Origin: JALYUA01 sp038329555
GTDB taxonomy: Bacteria > Acidobacteriota > Thermoanaerobaculia > UBA5066 > Gp7-AA6
NCBI GenBank assembly: GCA_038329555.1
Contig: JBBQNC010000067.1
Coordinates: forward strand, 1-13,040
Direction: 5' to 3'
DNA length: 13,040 bases
In this document: positions 1 to 7,441 of the stretch, in pieces
How positions within the stretch are numbered: the stretch's first letter is position 1
Layout: every line of letters starts with the position of its first letter
The notes under the pieces: model-generated
Told to the model about the DNA's origin: nothing
Database searches by the model: none
Seen by the model: only the letters and a program-made list of their open reading frames with translations
Made by a program: the position numbers and the translations under genes

Positions 1-1
1 G

Positions 2-1000
2 ACCCGGACCTACGTCGACTTTCCTTCGGTCGTCCGGCACACCATCCGAGAGATCGGCTATACCCGCGCGAAGTTCGGTTTCGACTACGAGACCTGCGCG
101 GTCATCTCTTCGATCGACCCCCAGTCCCCGGACATCGCCCAGGGCGTCGACACGGGCGGGGCCGGTGACCAGGGGCTGATGTTCGGCTACGCCGTTCGGG
201 AGACCGAAGAGCTGATGCCGCTCCCCCTGACGCTCGCGCACCGGCTCGTCCAGCGGCTCTCCGAGTCGCGGCGCAAGGGCGAGCTCGACTTCCTCCGTCC
301 GGACGGCAAGTCGCAGGTGACGGTCGAGTACGAGGGAAGCCGGCCCATCTCCGTCGAGACCGTCGTCGTTTCGACGCAGCACGCGGAGGCGATGAAGCAC
401 CCCGCGCTCAAGGAAGCGGTCATCGAGGAGATCATCAAGCCCGTCATTCCCGCGGGCCTCCTGACGAAGCAGACGAAGTTCCACGTCAACCCGACCGGCC
501 GCTTCGTCATCGGGGGCCCGCAGGGCGACGCCGGTCTGACCGGCCGAAAGATCATCGTCGACACGTACGGCGGAAGCGCTCCCCAAGGCGGCGGAGCCTT
601 CTCGGGGAAGGACCCGACGAAGGTCGACCGCTCCGCGGCCTACATGGCCCGCTACATCGCCAAGAACATCGTCGCGGCCGGCATCGCCGAGCGCGCGCTG
701 ATCCAGCTCGCGTACGCCATCGGTGTCGCGGACCCGGTCTCGGTTCACGTCGAGACGTACAGCACGGGGAGGATTCCCGAGGAGCGCATCGTCGCGCTCG
801 TGCGGGAGCACTTCCGCCTGACGCCGAAGGGGATCATCGAAAGCCTGAACCTGCGCCGCCCCATCTACAAGCAGACGGCCGCGTTCGGCCACTTCGGCCG
901 CAACCTTCCCGATTTCACGTGGGAGCGGACGGACCTCGCCGAGACGCTGTCGCGCGCGGCGGGAGTCGAACCGGCGACGGCCGCTCCGGTGACACGATGA
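2..1000 (+). CDS. metK: S-adenosylmethionine synthetase, 3' part (5' end outside window)
   Basis: Makes S-adenosylmethionine from methionine and ATP in the cytoplasm. The open frame runs in from the left edge (first full codon at base 2), so about 332 C-terminal residues are visible. Two family signatures are present: the GAGDQGLMFGYA loop at about 167-211, and the glycine-rich GGGAFSGKDPTKVDRSAAY phosphate-binding motif near 584-642. The C-terminus carries the usual AFGHFGRN..DFTWE ending. The first internal ATG (179) lies inside the GAGDQGLMF motif and cannot be the start. The TGA stop overlaps the ahcY ATG (ATGA), so the two methyl-cycle genes are probably co-transcribed and translationally coupled. 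No defects are seen. The identification is secure; only the N-terminus is missing. Confidence 0.97.
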   Translation, partial: TRTYVDFPSVVRHTIREIGYTRAKFGFDYETCAVISSIDPQSPDIAQGVDTGGAGDQGLMFGYAVRETEELMPLPLTLAHRLVQRLSESRRKGELDFLRPDGKSQVTVEYEGSRPISVETVVVSTQHAEAMKHPALKEAVIEEIIKPVIPAGLLTKQTKFHVNPTGRFVIGGPQGDAGLTGRKIIVDTYGGSAPQGGGAFSGKDPTKVDRSAAYMARYIAKNIVAAGIAERALIQLAYAIGVADPVSVHVETYSTGRIPEERIVALVREHFRLTPKGIIESLNLRRPIYKQTAAFGHFGRNLPDFTWERTDLAETLSRAAGVEPATAAPVTR

Positions 1001-2346
1001 GCACGGCGGTGCAGACGACCGTTCCGTCGGACATCCGCGACGCCTCGCTCGCCGAGCGCGGCCGCCTCCGGATCGCCTGGGCGGAGGCCAGCATGCCCGT
1101 GCTCCGCCAGATCCGGGAGCGATTCGAGAAGGAGAAGCCCTTCCGCGGGATCCGGATGTCCGCCTGCCTGCACGTCACGACCGAGACCGCCAATCTCGCG
1201 ATCACGCTCGCGGCGGGCGGGGCCGATCTCGTCCTGTGCGCGTCGAACCCCCTGTCGACCCAGGACGACGTCGCGGCGTCCCTCGTCGTCGACTCGGGGA
1301 TCTCGACGTACGCGATCAAGGGCGAGGACCACAAGACGTACTACAACCACATCCGCGCAGCGCTCGCCCACCGGCCGAACATCACGATGGACGACGGCGC
1401 GGATCTCGTCTCGTCGCTACTCTTCCTCGCCCTCGGCAAGGACGCGGACGTCGATCCCGTGCTGCGCGAGTGGGCCAGGTCGCTGTCGCCAAAGGAGCGT
1501 CAGGACCTCCTCTCCGGCATCGTCGGAGGCACGGAGGAGACCACGACGGGCGTGATCCGGCTGAAGGCGATGGAGAAGGACGGAGTCCTGAAGTTCCCCG
1601 TCGTGGCGGTGAACGAGGCCCGGACGAAGCACCTCTTCGACAATCGCTACGGCACCGGCCAGTCGACGATCGACGGGGTCATCCGGGCCACGAACCTGCT
1701 GGTCGCCGGCTTGAACGTCGTCGTCGCCGGGTACGGATGGTGCGGGCGCGGGGTCGCCATGCGGGCTCGCGGGCTCGGAGGCCAGGTGATCGTGACCGAG
1801 ATCGATCCCACGAAGGCGATCGAGGCGGTGCTCGACGGGTACCGCGTGATGACGATGGAAGAGGCGGCGGGCGTCGGCGACATCTTCGTCACCGTGACGG
1901 GGAACAAGGGCGTTCTTCGCGAGGAGCATTTCCGCGCGATGAAAGACGGCGCCGTGATCTGCAACTCCGGCCACTTCAACGTCGAGATCGACATTCCCGC
2001 GCTCGCGGTCCTTTCGCGCGAGCGGCGCATGATCCGCGAGTTCGTCGAGGAGTTTTCCTTCGCGGACGGACGGCGCGTGAACCTGCTCGCGGACGGGCGC
2101 CTGATCAACCTGTCGGCGGCCGAGGGGCATCCCGCGTCGGTCATGGACATGTCGTTCGCCAACCAGGCCCTGGGCGCCGAGTTCATGGTCAAGAACCACG
2201 CGACGCTCGAGAAGAAGGTCTACACGGTTCCCGACGAGATCGACCGGGAGATCGCCCGGTTGAAGCTCGCGGCCATGGGGATCGCGATCGACGTTCCGAG
2301 CGCGGAGCAGGTTCGGTACATGAGCTCCTGGCAGGAAGGCACCTAG
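997..2346 (+). CDS. ahcY: Adenosylhomocysteinase, short archaeal/Thermotoga-like type
   Basis: Hydrolyses S-adenosylhomocysteine to adenosine (or a related nucleoside) and homocysteine, relieving product inhibition of SAM methyltransferases. The predicted protein has 449 aa. The ATG at 997 is chosen for its ATGA overlap with metK and a GGTGA four bases upstream; the frame is open back to 919, but that stretch is antisense-like metK sequence. Visible motifs: SACLHVT (55-61), NPLSTQDD (84-91), MDDGADL (131-137), EETTTG (180-185), the NAD Rossmann motif VAGYGWCGRG (243-252), NSGHFNVEID (323-332), and GHPASVMD (377-384). The protein ends in YMSSWQEGT and lacks the KPDHYRY tail found in most bacterial and eukaryotic enzymes, as in the shorter archaeal/Thermotoga type. 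A segment of roughly 145-173 (GKDADVDP...LLSG) looks longer than usual for this type. The exact nucleoside substrate cannot be read from the sequence. Confidence 0.95.
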   Translation: MSTAVQTTVPSDIRDASLAERGRLRIAWAEASMPVLRQIRERFEKEKPFRGIRMSACLHVTTETANLAITLAAGGADLVLCASNPLSTQDDVAASLVVDSGISTYAIKGEDHKTYYNHIRAALAHRPNITMDDGADLVSSLLFLALGKDADVDPVLREWARSLSPKERQDLLSGIVGGTEETTTGVIRLKAMEKDGVLKFPVVAVNEARTKHLFDNRYGTGQSTIDGVIRATNLLVAGLNVVVAGYGWCGRGVAMRARGLGGQVIVTEIDPTKAIEAVLDGYRVMTMEEAAGVGDIFVTVTGNKGVLREEHFRAMKDGAVICNSGHFNVEIDIPALAVLSRERRMIREFVEEFSFADGRRVNLLADGRLINLSAAEGHPASVMDMSFANQALGAEFMVKNHATLEKKVYTVPDEIDREIARLKLAAMGIAIDVPSAEQVRYMSSWQEGT

Positions 2347-2352
2347 CAGAGA

Positions 2353-2379
2353 GGGTGATCGGGCGGAGCCCGGTCACCC
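2353..2379 (+). terminator. Strong hairpin downstream of ahcY
   Basis: GGGTGATCGGGC at 2353-2364 pairs with GCCCGGTCACCC at 2368-2379 across a GGA loop. This is a 12-bp stem with one G-U wobble. It begins 7 bases after the ahcY stop. No T-run follows, so it is not a classic intrinsic terminator. It could be an attenuator, an mRNA 3'-end stabiliser or a U-less terminator of a GC-rich genome. It separates the methyl-cycle pair from the Omp85 gene. Confidence 0.5.
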
Positions 2380-2410
2380 GTCGCGCGTCCTTCCGGCGGC
2401 GCCCGATCCC

Positions 2411-4117
2411 GTGATCGCCCTCCTTCCGGTGCCCGTTCGCCGTTTCGCCGCGCGCGGGGTCCCGCAAAGCGACGAGGGGAGGAGACCAGCGCCGGCGCGG
2501 CGGGAACGCTGCCGTTGTCCGCCCCGGAGCGCCTGGATCTTCGGCCTCGGCCTCGTGCTCGCTGCGCTCGCGGCCGGCTCCGCGCGGGCCGACGAGGGAC
2601 GGCCGCGCGTCGGGGCGATCCGGGTGCGGGCGCTCGACGTCTTTTCCCCCGAGGAGGCCTCGCGCGGCTGGCTCTACCGGACGGCCAACGCCGTGCGTTT
2701 CCAGACTCGCGAAGCGGTCATCCGCCGTTTCCTCCTCTTCCGCGAGGGGGAGCCCTTCGACCCGGCCCGGCTCGAGGAGACCGAGCGGAACCTCCGGGCC
2801 CTCCCGTTCCTGAAGGCGGCGACGGTGACGGCAGGGCCTCCCAACGACGGCGTCGTGGACGTCGAGGTCGTCACCCAGGACGCCTGGACCACGGAGCCGG
2901 GGATCTCCTTCGGAGGCAAAGGCGGGGCGACCACCTACGGGTTCGTTCTCAAGGAGAAGGACTTCCTGGGTTCGGGCCGCCAGATCGCCATCTCCTACGA
3001 CAAGGACATCGAGCGCACCAACCGGTCCGTTCGATACGTCGACCCGTACCTCTTCGGTCCCTACTGGCTCGGAGACTTCGCCTACTCCGACAACTCGGAC
3101 GGCAGCGAGACCCGGGCCGCCGTGGTGAGACCCTTCGTCTCCTTCGTCGATCGGCGATCGAGTCAGGCTCTCTACGACCACCTGTCTTTGAACGACCGCA
3201 TTTTCGCAAACGGCGAGACGTTCTCGCGTTACCGCCTGCGCCACGACGAGGTGACGCTCCGGCAGGCGTGGGCGGTCGACGCGAGCAACACCCGCGCGCG
3301 GCGGATCTCCGTCGGATTCGAGGCGCTCGACGACCGCTTCTCGCTGCTCGAGACGAGCCCCTCGCCCGTGATCCCCGATGACCGCCGGTTCCGGTACGTC
3401 ACGGTTGGTTACCAGGACGTGAGCAACGATTTTCTGAAGCTGAACTACGTCAACCGCGACGCGCGATTCGAGGACTTCAACCTCGGGCGGAACATCGTCG
3501 TGGATGTGGGCGTTTCGCCGGCCGCGTTCGGCGTGGACCGCACGACCGAGCGCCTCCGCGTCGCCCTCGAGAAGGGGTGGCGCCTCGGCGTCGGAAGCTT
3601 CCTCTCCGCCGCGGTCTCGTACCGGACGCGGTGGGACGGCTCGCCGCAAAACGAGATCCTCTCGGGGAGGGTCCTCTTCGTCCGGAAGTTCGAACAGGTC
3701 CGCCCGCTCCAGACGTTCGTGTCCCGCCTCACGTTCGACCGGGGCTGGAACCTCGACCGGGACATCCAGTTCTTCGCGGACGGCGACAACGGCCTTCGCG
3801 GCTACCGCCTGTATGCGTTCGAGGGGGACAAGCGAGTGATCTTCAACGCCGAACAGCGGTTCTTCGTGGCCCGGGAGTTTCTCCAGCTCTTCTCGCCGGG
3901 CGCCGCCATCTTCTTCGACACGGGGGCCGCGACCCCGCCCGGGCGGCCCCTGCGGTTCAGCGACTTCAAGAGCGACTTCGGCGTCGGAATCCGCATCGCG
4001 ATCTCGCGCGCCGCGACGAACAGCGTCCTGCGCTTCGACGTGTCCTACGCGCTGGATCCGGATCCCCGGGGACGGCGGGGGTTTCTAGTCTCGTTCTCGA
4101 GCGGCCAGGTCTTCTAA
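2411..4117 (+). CDS. Omp85/BamA-like outer-membrane protein with one POTRA domain
   Basis: Predicted 568-aa outer-membrane beta-barrel protein of the Omp85 (BamA/TamA/surface-antigen D15) superfamily. A hydrophobic signal segment spans about 41-60 (AWIFGLGLVLAALAAGSARA), with likely cleavage before DEG. One POTRA-like domain follows (about 65-158), including the typical EGEPFDPARLEETERNLRALPFLKAA stretch split over 112-137. The barrel follows with the opening signature KEKDFLGSGR (181-190) and a diagnostic LRGY near 460. The last residue is phenylalanine, the C-terminal signature recognised by the BAM machinery. BamA normally has five POTRAs and TamA three, so this is a paralogue, not the essential BamA. 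The GTG at 2411 leaves about 40 arginine-rich residues before the signal segment and has no clear ribosome site, so the true start may be further in (for example GTG 2429). Its substrate or function is unknown; membrane-protein or lipid insertion is inferred from the family. Confidence 0.85.
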   Translation: MIALLPVPVRRFAARGVPQSDEGRRPAPARRERCRCPPRSAWIFGLGLVLAALAAGSARADEGRPRVGAIRVRALDVFSPEEASRGWLYRTANAVRFQTREAVIRRFLLFREGEPFDPARLEETERNLRALPFLKAATVTAGPPNDGVVDVEVVTQDAWTTEPGISFGGKGGATTYGFVLKEKDFLGSGRQIAISYDKDIERTNRSVRYVDPYLFGPYWLGDFAYSDNSDGSETRAAVVRPFVSFVDRRSSQALYDHLSLNDRIFANGETFSRYRLRHDEVTLRQAWAVDASNTRARRISVGFEALDDRFSLLETSPSPVIPDDRRFRYVTVGYQDVSNDFLKLNYVNRDARFEDFNLGRNIVVDVGVSPAAFGVDRTTERLRVALEKGWRLGVGSFLSAAVSYRTRWDGSPQNEILSGRVLFVRKFEQVRPLQTFVSRLTFDRGWNLDRDIQFFADGDNGLRGYRLYAFEGDKRVIFNAEQRFFVAREFLQLFSPGAAIFFDTGAATPPGRPLRFSDFKSDFGVGIRIAISRAATNSVLRFDVSYALDPDPRGRRGFLVSFSSGQVF

Positions 4118-4274
4118 GCAGGCGCTGAAAAAGGGTGTGAGGCGGCGTTGCGAGAACTTTCGAAAAGACGTCCTACGTTAAGCCCTCTTGATCAACTCTA
4201 TCGGCCGCCGTTCGAAGCGAATGCCCGCGGCCGAAAGTCAGACACGGCGCACCATCCATTTTCAGCAGCTTGCT
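4117..4274. mobile_element. MITE-like element with imperfect inverted ends, between convergent genes
   Basis: The sequence at 4117-4132 (AGCAGGCGCTGAAAAA) is an imperfect inverted copy of 4258-4274, which reads AGCAAGCTGCTGAAAAT on the minus strand. They share GCTGAAAA exactly and differ by one indel plus a few substitutions. The ends bracket about 125 bp with no ORF of note. The left end abuts the stop codon of the Omp85 gene; the right end stops about 15 bp short of the lptFG stop codon. No clear target-site duplication is visible. It may be a small non-autonomous element, or a bidirectional transcription-stop structure between convergent genes. The two roles are not exclusive. Confidence 0.4.
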
Positions 4275-4289
4275 ATCCCGGCCGCCCGC

Positions 4290-6584
4290 CTACGTCCTCA
4301 GCCGCAGGAGCATCCAGGCCGCCGCGGTGAGAGCGAGCACGTCCGGGGACCACGCCGCGAGAAGCGGCGGCAGGGCGCCGACCTCGCCGACTTTCGTGAA
4401 GAACGCCGACGCGATCAGAAAGGCCATGCCGAGGGCGAGACCGACCCCAATTCCCGCGAGCGTCCCCCGCCTTCCGACGCGGAAGGCGAAGGGGATCGCG
4501 AGGAGCGCCATCAGGGGAACCAGCAGGGGAGTGGCGAGCTTCGAGTACAGGGCCGTCTCGAGGGCCCCCGTCGGATAGCCGCTCGCCTTCAGGCGGCGGG
4601 CGGAGCGCTGGAGCTCGCGAAACCGCATTTCCTCCGCGCCGCGCCGGTCGCGGGTGAACGCGCGGGGCGGATCGCCGGGCACGCGCTCCTCGAGAAACGT
4701 CCGGTAGTCTGCCTCGGCCGCGCCTCCGAACACGCGCGTCCAGCCCTGCCGGAAGATCCACTCCCGTCCGTCCCACCAGGCCTCCCGGGCGGCGTCCCGC
4801 CGGACGAGGGCGAACGCGTCGTCGAACTCGAAGAGGGAGGGGGAGAGGAGGAGTCCTTTCTCGGGGTCGCTCGCCTCCTGATGCCAGATGCGCCGGCCCG
4901 GGCCGTAGTGCCAGCGGCGCTCCGCGGCCGAGGCGAGCCCGTAGTCGGGCGGGCGGGCGTAGATCAGGTTCTTGAAGCGGGCCTGCTCGCGCTGGGCCAG
5001 CGGGAGGACGTACTCGCCCGCCGAGAACGCGAGGACGGCCGCCGCGAACGAAAACGCGACGATCGGAGTGCCCAGGCGGAAGCGGGAGACGCCGCTCGCG
5101 AGCAGCGCCGTGTCCTCGTTGTTCTTCGAGAAGATCCCGAGAGCGATCAGCGTCGAAAGGAGAAACGCGAACGGCGCGACCTGCAGCGAGATCGTCAGGA
5201 GGAAGTTGCGGTAGTAGCCGATCAGCACGTCCGCGGTCGGACGGTTCTTCGAGATCTTGTCGATGTGGTCGGCGTAGTCCACGATGACCGCCAGGAGGAG
5301 GACGGAGGCGAAGACCATCGCGAGGATGTAAAGGAAGCGGCCGAGCACGTAGCGGTCGAGGATGGTGGGAAACCGGACCAGGGTGGTCCAGCCCGCTCGG
5401 GGCGCGGGCTCCGCCGCCTCGCTCGAGGCCGGCGTTCCCCCCCGGAGGGAGAAGCGGGGAAGCCGCAGGCGGGCGCGCTCCCGTCCCCCCCGCGCCATCG
5501 CGGCGGCCCCGATTGCGACGAGAACGATGTTGGGAAGCCAGATCGCGAGCCCCGGGGAAAGCCGGCCTTGTTCCGCCCAGGTCTCGCCGCTCGAGAGCAG
5601 GACGTAGTACAGGACGATAATGGCCAGGGAGAGCGCGAAACCGCTCCCGCGGCCGCCCCGGCGAGAGGTCTCCGCGAGAGGGATTCCCACGACGGCGAAG
5701 GCCAGACACGCGAGCGGGATCGAGAACTTCTTGTGGATCTCGACCCAGGCGAGCCGGTAGTTCTCGGCCGACTTGCCGCGGGTCGCCCGCGCCGTCTGCA
5801 GGAGCTCCCGGACCGACTGCGAGCGCAGTGCTTTCTGGTACGAGACGGACGCCGACGCCGGGTTCCCGATGTCGCCGGCGATCAGGATGCGCTGCGTCTC
5901 GTTGCGGTTCGTCCTGTACCGGGACGGGTCCGCCGGGTCGTAGTCGTGGAGCGTCGACGAGAACAGGTCGAGCCAGAGCCGCTCGCCCTCCAGGGTCAGG
6001 ACGCCGCGGCGGGCGACGATGACCTGGCTCTTCTTCTCGTCGTACTCGCCGAGCTTCACGAAGACACCCTCGAGCGAGCGCCCGTCGGAGGCGGTGTGAT
6101 CGAAGAACAGCGTGATCCCGTTGCGCACCTCGCGGAACGTCCGGGGCTGGACGACGTTGACGACGGACGTCGAGGCGACGCGGGCGAGCTCCCGCGAAAG
6201 GGTCTCGTTCGCCCTGGGCAGGGCGACGTCGTAAAACAGGTAGACGACCGCGGCGAGCGCCGCCGCGAAGCCGAGGACGGGGCGCGACAGAGCCGCCGGC
6301 CCGACGCCACACGACCGCAGCGCCACGATCTCGGAGTCTCCGGCCATCCGGCCGATGCCGATCAGGACCCCGAGCAGGAACGCCATGGGAAGGGTCAGGA
6401 CGACAATCCACGGAAGAGACAGAACGACCAGCCAGACCACCTCGAGAAGCGTCGCGCTCCGCCGGACGAAGAAGTCCGCCAGGAAGTAGATCGTCCGGAC
6501 GAGCAGGATGAACGTGTAGGCGGAGAACCCGAGCAGGAAGGGCGGCCAGATCTCGCGCAGGACCGACCGGGAGATGATCTTCAT
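4290..6584 (-). CDS. Fused LptF-LptG LPS-export ABC permease
   Basis: Single 764-aa polypeptide holding both transmembrane subunits of the lipopolysaccharide exporter LptB2FG, which extracts LPS from the inner membrane and passes it to the LptC-A-D bridge. The N-terminal half (1 to about 365) starts MKIISRSVLREIWPPFLLGF, then has hydrophobic helices near 16-36, 48-78 and 102-118, a periplasmic beta-jellyroll (about 125-275) and helices near 288-303, 316-332 and 345-363. A charged, Pro/Ala-rich linker (about 366-405) leads to the second permease half: ILDRYVLGRFLYILAMVF at 408-425, helices near 465-485 and 505-525, a periplasmic domain (about 530-675), then SKLATPLLVPLMALLAIPF (681-699) and two more helices. 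In most diderms these are two genes. The ATG at 6584 is preferred because the family begins here; ATG 6596 is possible, and neither has a strong ribosome site. The ATPase LptB is not in this window. Confidence 0.92.
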   Translation of the reverse strand: MKIISRSVLREIWPPFLLGFSAYTFILLVRTIYFLADFFVRRSATLLEVVWLVVLSLPWIVVLTLPMAFLLGVLIGIGRMAGDSEIVALRSCGVGPAALSRPVLGFAAALAAVVYLFYDVALPRANETLSRELARVASTSVVNVVQPRTFREVRNGITLFFDHTASDGRSLEGVFVKLGEYDEKKSQVIVARRGVLTLEGERLWLDLFSSTLHDYDPADPSRYRTNRNETQRILIAGDIGNPASASVSYQKALRSQSVRELLQTARATRGKSAENYRLAWVEIHKKFSIPLACLAFAVVGIPLAETSRRGGRGSGFALSLAIIVLYYVLLSSGETWAEQGRLSPGLAIWLPNIVLVAIGAAAMARGGRERARLRLPRFSLRGGTPASSEAAEPAPRAGWTTLVRFPTILDRYVLGRFLYILAMVFASVLLLAVIVDYADHIDKISKNRPTADVLIGYYRNFLLTISLQVAPFAFLLSTLIALGIFSKNNEDTALLASGVSRFRLGTPIVAFSFAAAVLAFSAGEYVLPLAQREQARFKNLIYARPPDYGLASAAERRWHYGPGRRIWHQEASDPEKGLLLSPSLFEFDDAFALVRRDAAREAWWDGREWIFRQGWTRVFGGAAEADYRTFLEERVPGDPPRAFTRDRRGAEEMRFRELQRSARRLKASGYPTGALETALYSKLATPLLVPLMALLAIPFAFRVGRRGTLAGIGVGLALGMAFLIASAFFTKVGEVGALPPLLAAWSPDVLALTAAAWMLLRLRT

Positions 6585-6657
6585 CCGCGGCCCCATAGTA
6601 GCCGGTGGACACCGAGGTTTGCGCCGGGTGAGCCTTCTCGCGCCGTCCCTGGGCGGG

Positions 6658-6763
6658 GCCCGCGTTATGTCTACTCCCGCAAGCTCCCGCATCGGCGGCG
6701 CAGACTCTTTTTGCCCACGCGCGCCGACCGCCTCGCGCGAATCGGAGTAGACATAACGCGGGC
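6658..6763. repeat. 20-bp perfect inverted repeat (structure 1)
   Basis: The left arm 6658-6677 and right arm 6744-6763 are exact reverse complements over 20 bp (GCCCGCGTTATGTCTACTCC), with a 66-base spacer. Each arm contains an AT-rich 11-mer, TTATGTCTACT at 6665-6675 and AGTAGACATAA at 6746-6756, resembling a Xer recombinase arm (XerD arm TTATGTAAACT in Bacillus subtilis dif). The structure starts 74 bp upstream of the lptFG ATG and could also affect its transcription or 5' leader. Confidence 0.8.
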
Positions 6764-6778
6764 GATATTATGCAAAAT
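6746..6778 (+). other. Second dif-like arm pair with an 11-base centre
   Basis: AGTAGACATAA (6746-6756; 7 of 11 to the E. coli XerC arm) and TTATGCAAAAT (6768-6778; 9 of 11 to the E. coli XerD arm) flank an 11-base centre, CGCGGGCGATA, where normal dif has 6. It faces the opposite way to the site at 6858-6885, with 79 bases between them. The long centre would make it a poor double-strand substrate for XerCD. Paired, inverted sites of which one has an enlarged centre are a layout known from the CTX phage attP. Confidence 0.35.
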
Positions 6779-6871
6779 CGCCCGATTGAGCTGGCGGTTT
6801 AGCCCTTCGCAGGCATCCGAGGACCGACGTCGCTTCGAGCCTCTTGATCTCTGGGCGATTTTACATAATAT
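6765..6871. repeat. 19-bp near-perfect inverted repeat (structure 2)
   Basis: The left arm 6765-6783 (ATATTATGCAAAATCGCCC) and the right arm 6853-6871 (reverse complement ATATTATGTAAAATCGCCC) match at 18 of 19 positions, with a 69-base spacer. It directly follows structure 1, separated by one base, and has almost the same overall span (107 versus 106 bp). A competing small hairpin, GGGCGAT 6760-6766 with ATCGCCC 6777-6783, bridges the junction of the two structures. Confidence 0.8.
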
Positions 6872-6885
6872 ATCTTATCGGACGC
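6858..6885 (-). other. dif-like Xer recombination site
   Basis: Read on the minus strand this is an 11-6-11 site: left arm GCGTCCGATAA, centre GATATA, right arm TTATGTAAAAT. From memory, the Bacillus subtilis dif arms are ACTTCCTAGAA and TTATGTAAACT around TATATA, giving 22 of 28 matches. E. coli dif (GGTGCGCATAA, TGTATA, TTATGTTAAAT) gives 20 of 28. The XerD-side arm is 10 of 11 in both comparisons. The AT-rich core stands out in a GC-rich background. It could be the chromosomal dif, or an attachment site of a Xer-exploiting element. Confidence 0.5.
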
Positions 6886-7441
6886 TGCGAGCAGGCTGGG
6901 GCGCGGCTCGAAACGCCTCTCCCTGTCCTTCCCCTTTGTCGGCGGGAGTTGGTCCGGGCCGTCTCTGACCAGACTGGATGCCGCAAGCCTCTTCCTCGCC
7001 GTCGAGCCGCACGGCGCCGGCTGGGCCTCCGGCGGAGGCACGCGGCGGCCCTGCCTCAGACGACACCACCGGGCCGCCGCTCGGCTTCGTCACAGCGCGG
7101 CGAGACGCGAGTCAAGGGATCGGCGTGCTCCCTCACCCGTCTAAGTTTGCACCCGGAGACGAGCCCGAGGCCGTTCGGCACAGATTTCGTGCCTCCCTGG
7201 AGTCCGGCGACGGCGGACCCCCCCGCGGAGGCCATCACCGGGCACCTTTCGGTCGCGGCTCGCTGTGCAAGCAGGCGGCCGAGGGCGCACTTCTCTTGGA
7301 ACAAGGCGGGCTAGCCCGTCTCCGTGCGTTTCGGCCATTCGCCATTCGAACAAGGCCGATTTGCACGACTGACCCCCAGGTCGCTCCTTCGCGGAGGTCT
7401 CCGACGTCCTCGGCTCCGGAGGCATGAGCCCGAACGAACTC

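Noticed and set aside
913..925. TTTCACGTG inside metK as a parS site
   Set aside because: It encodes the conserved DFTWE ending of MetK, so the match is explained by the protein; flanking consensus bases are absent.
2189..3649. Minus-strand open frame opposite the Omp85 gene (486 codons)
   Set aside because: No recognisable motif, and codon positions mirror the plus-strand gene, which has a signal peptide, POTRA, LRGY and terminal Phe.
6658..6763. Integron attC site
   Set aside because: The arms do not fit the GTTRRRY/RYYYAAC core-site pattern, and there is no integron integrase or cassette ORF.
6844..6871. Sigma-70-like promoter TTGATC - 16 bases - TAATAT on the plus strand
   Set aside because: The TAATAT falls inside the dif-like core, whose AT-richness explains it, and no gene lies downstream in that direction.
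4188..6968. Very long plus-strand open frame (926 codons) opposite lptFG
   Set aside because: Its translation is dominated by Arg, Glu, Gly and Pro with no domains, and it is fully antisense to a gene with clear membrane helices. This is a typical GC-rich shadow frame.
6978..7427. Possible 149-aa gene in the gene-poor region
   Set aside because: Composition is Arg/Pro/Ser-rich, there is no ribosome site or domain, and overlapping frames on both strands are equally open.
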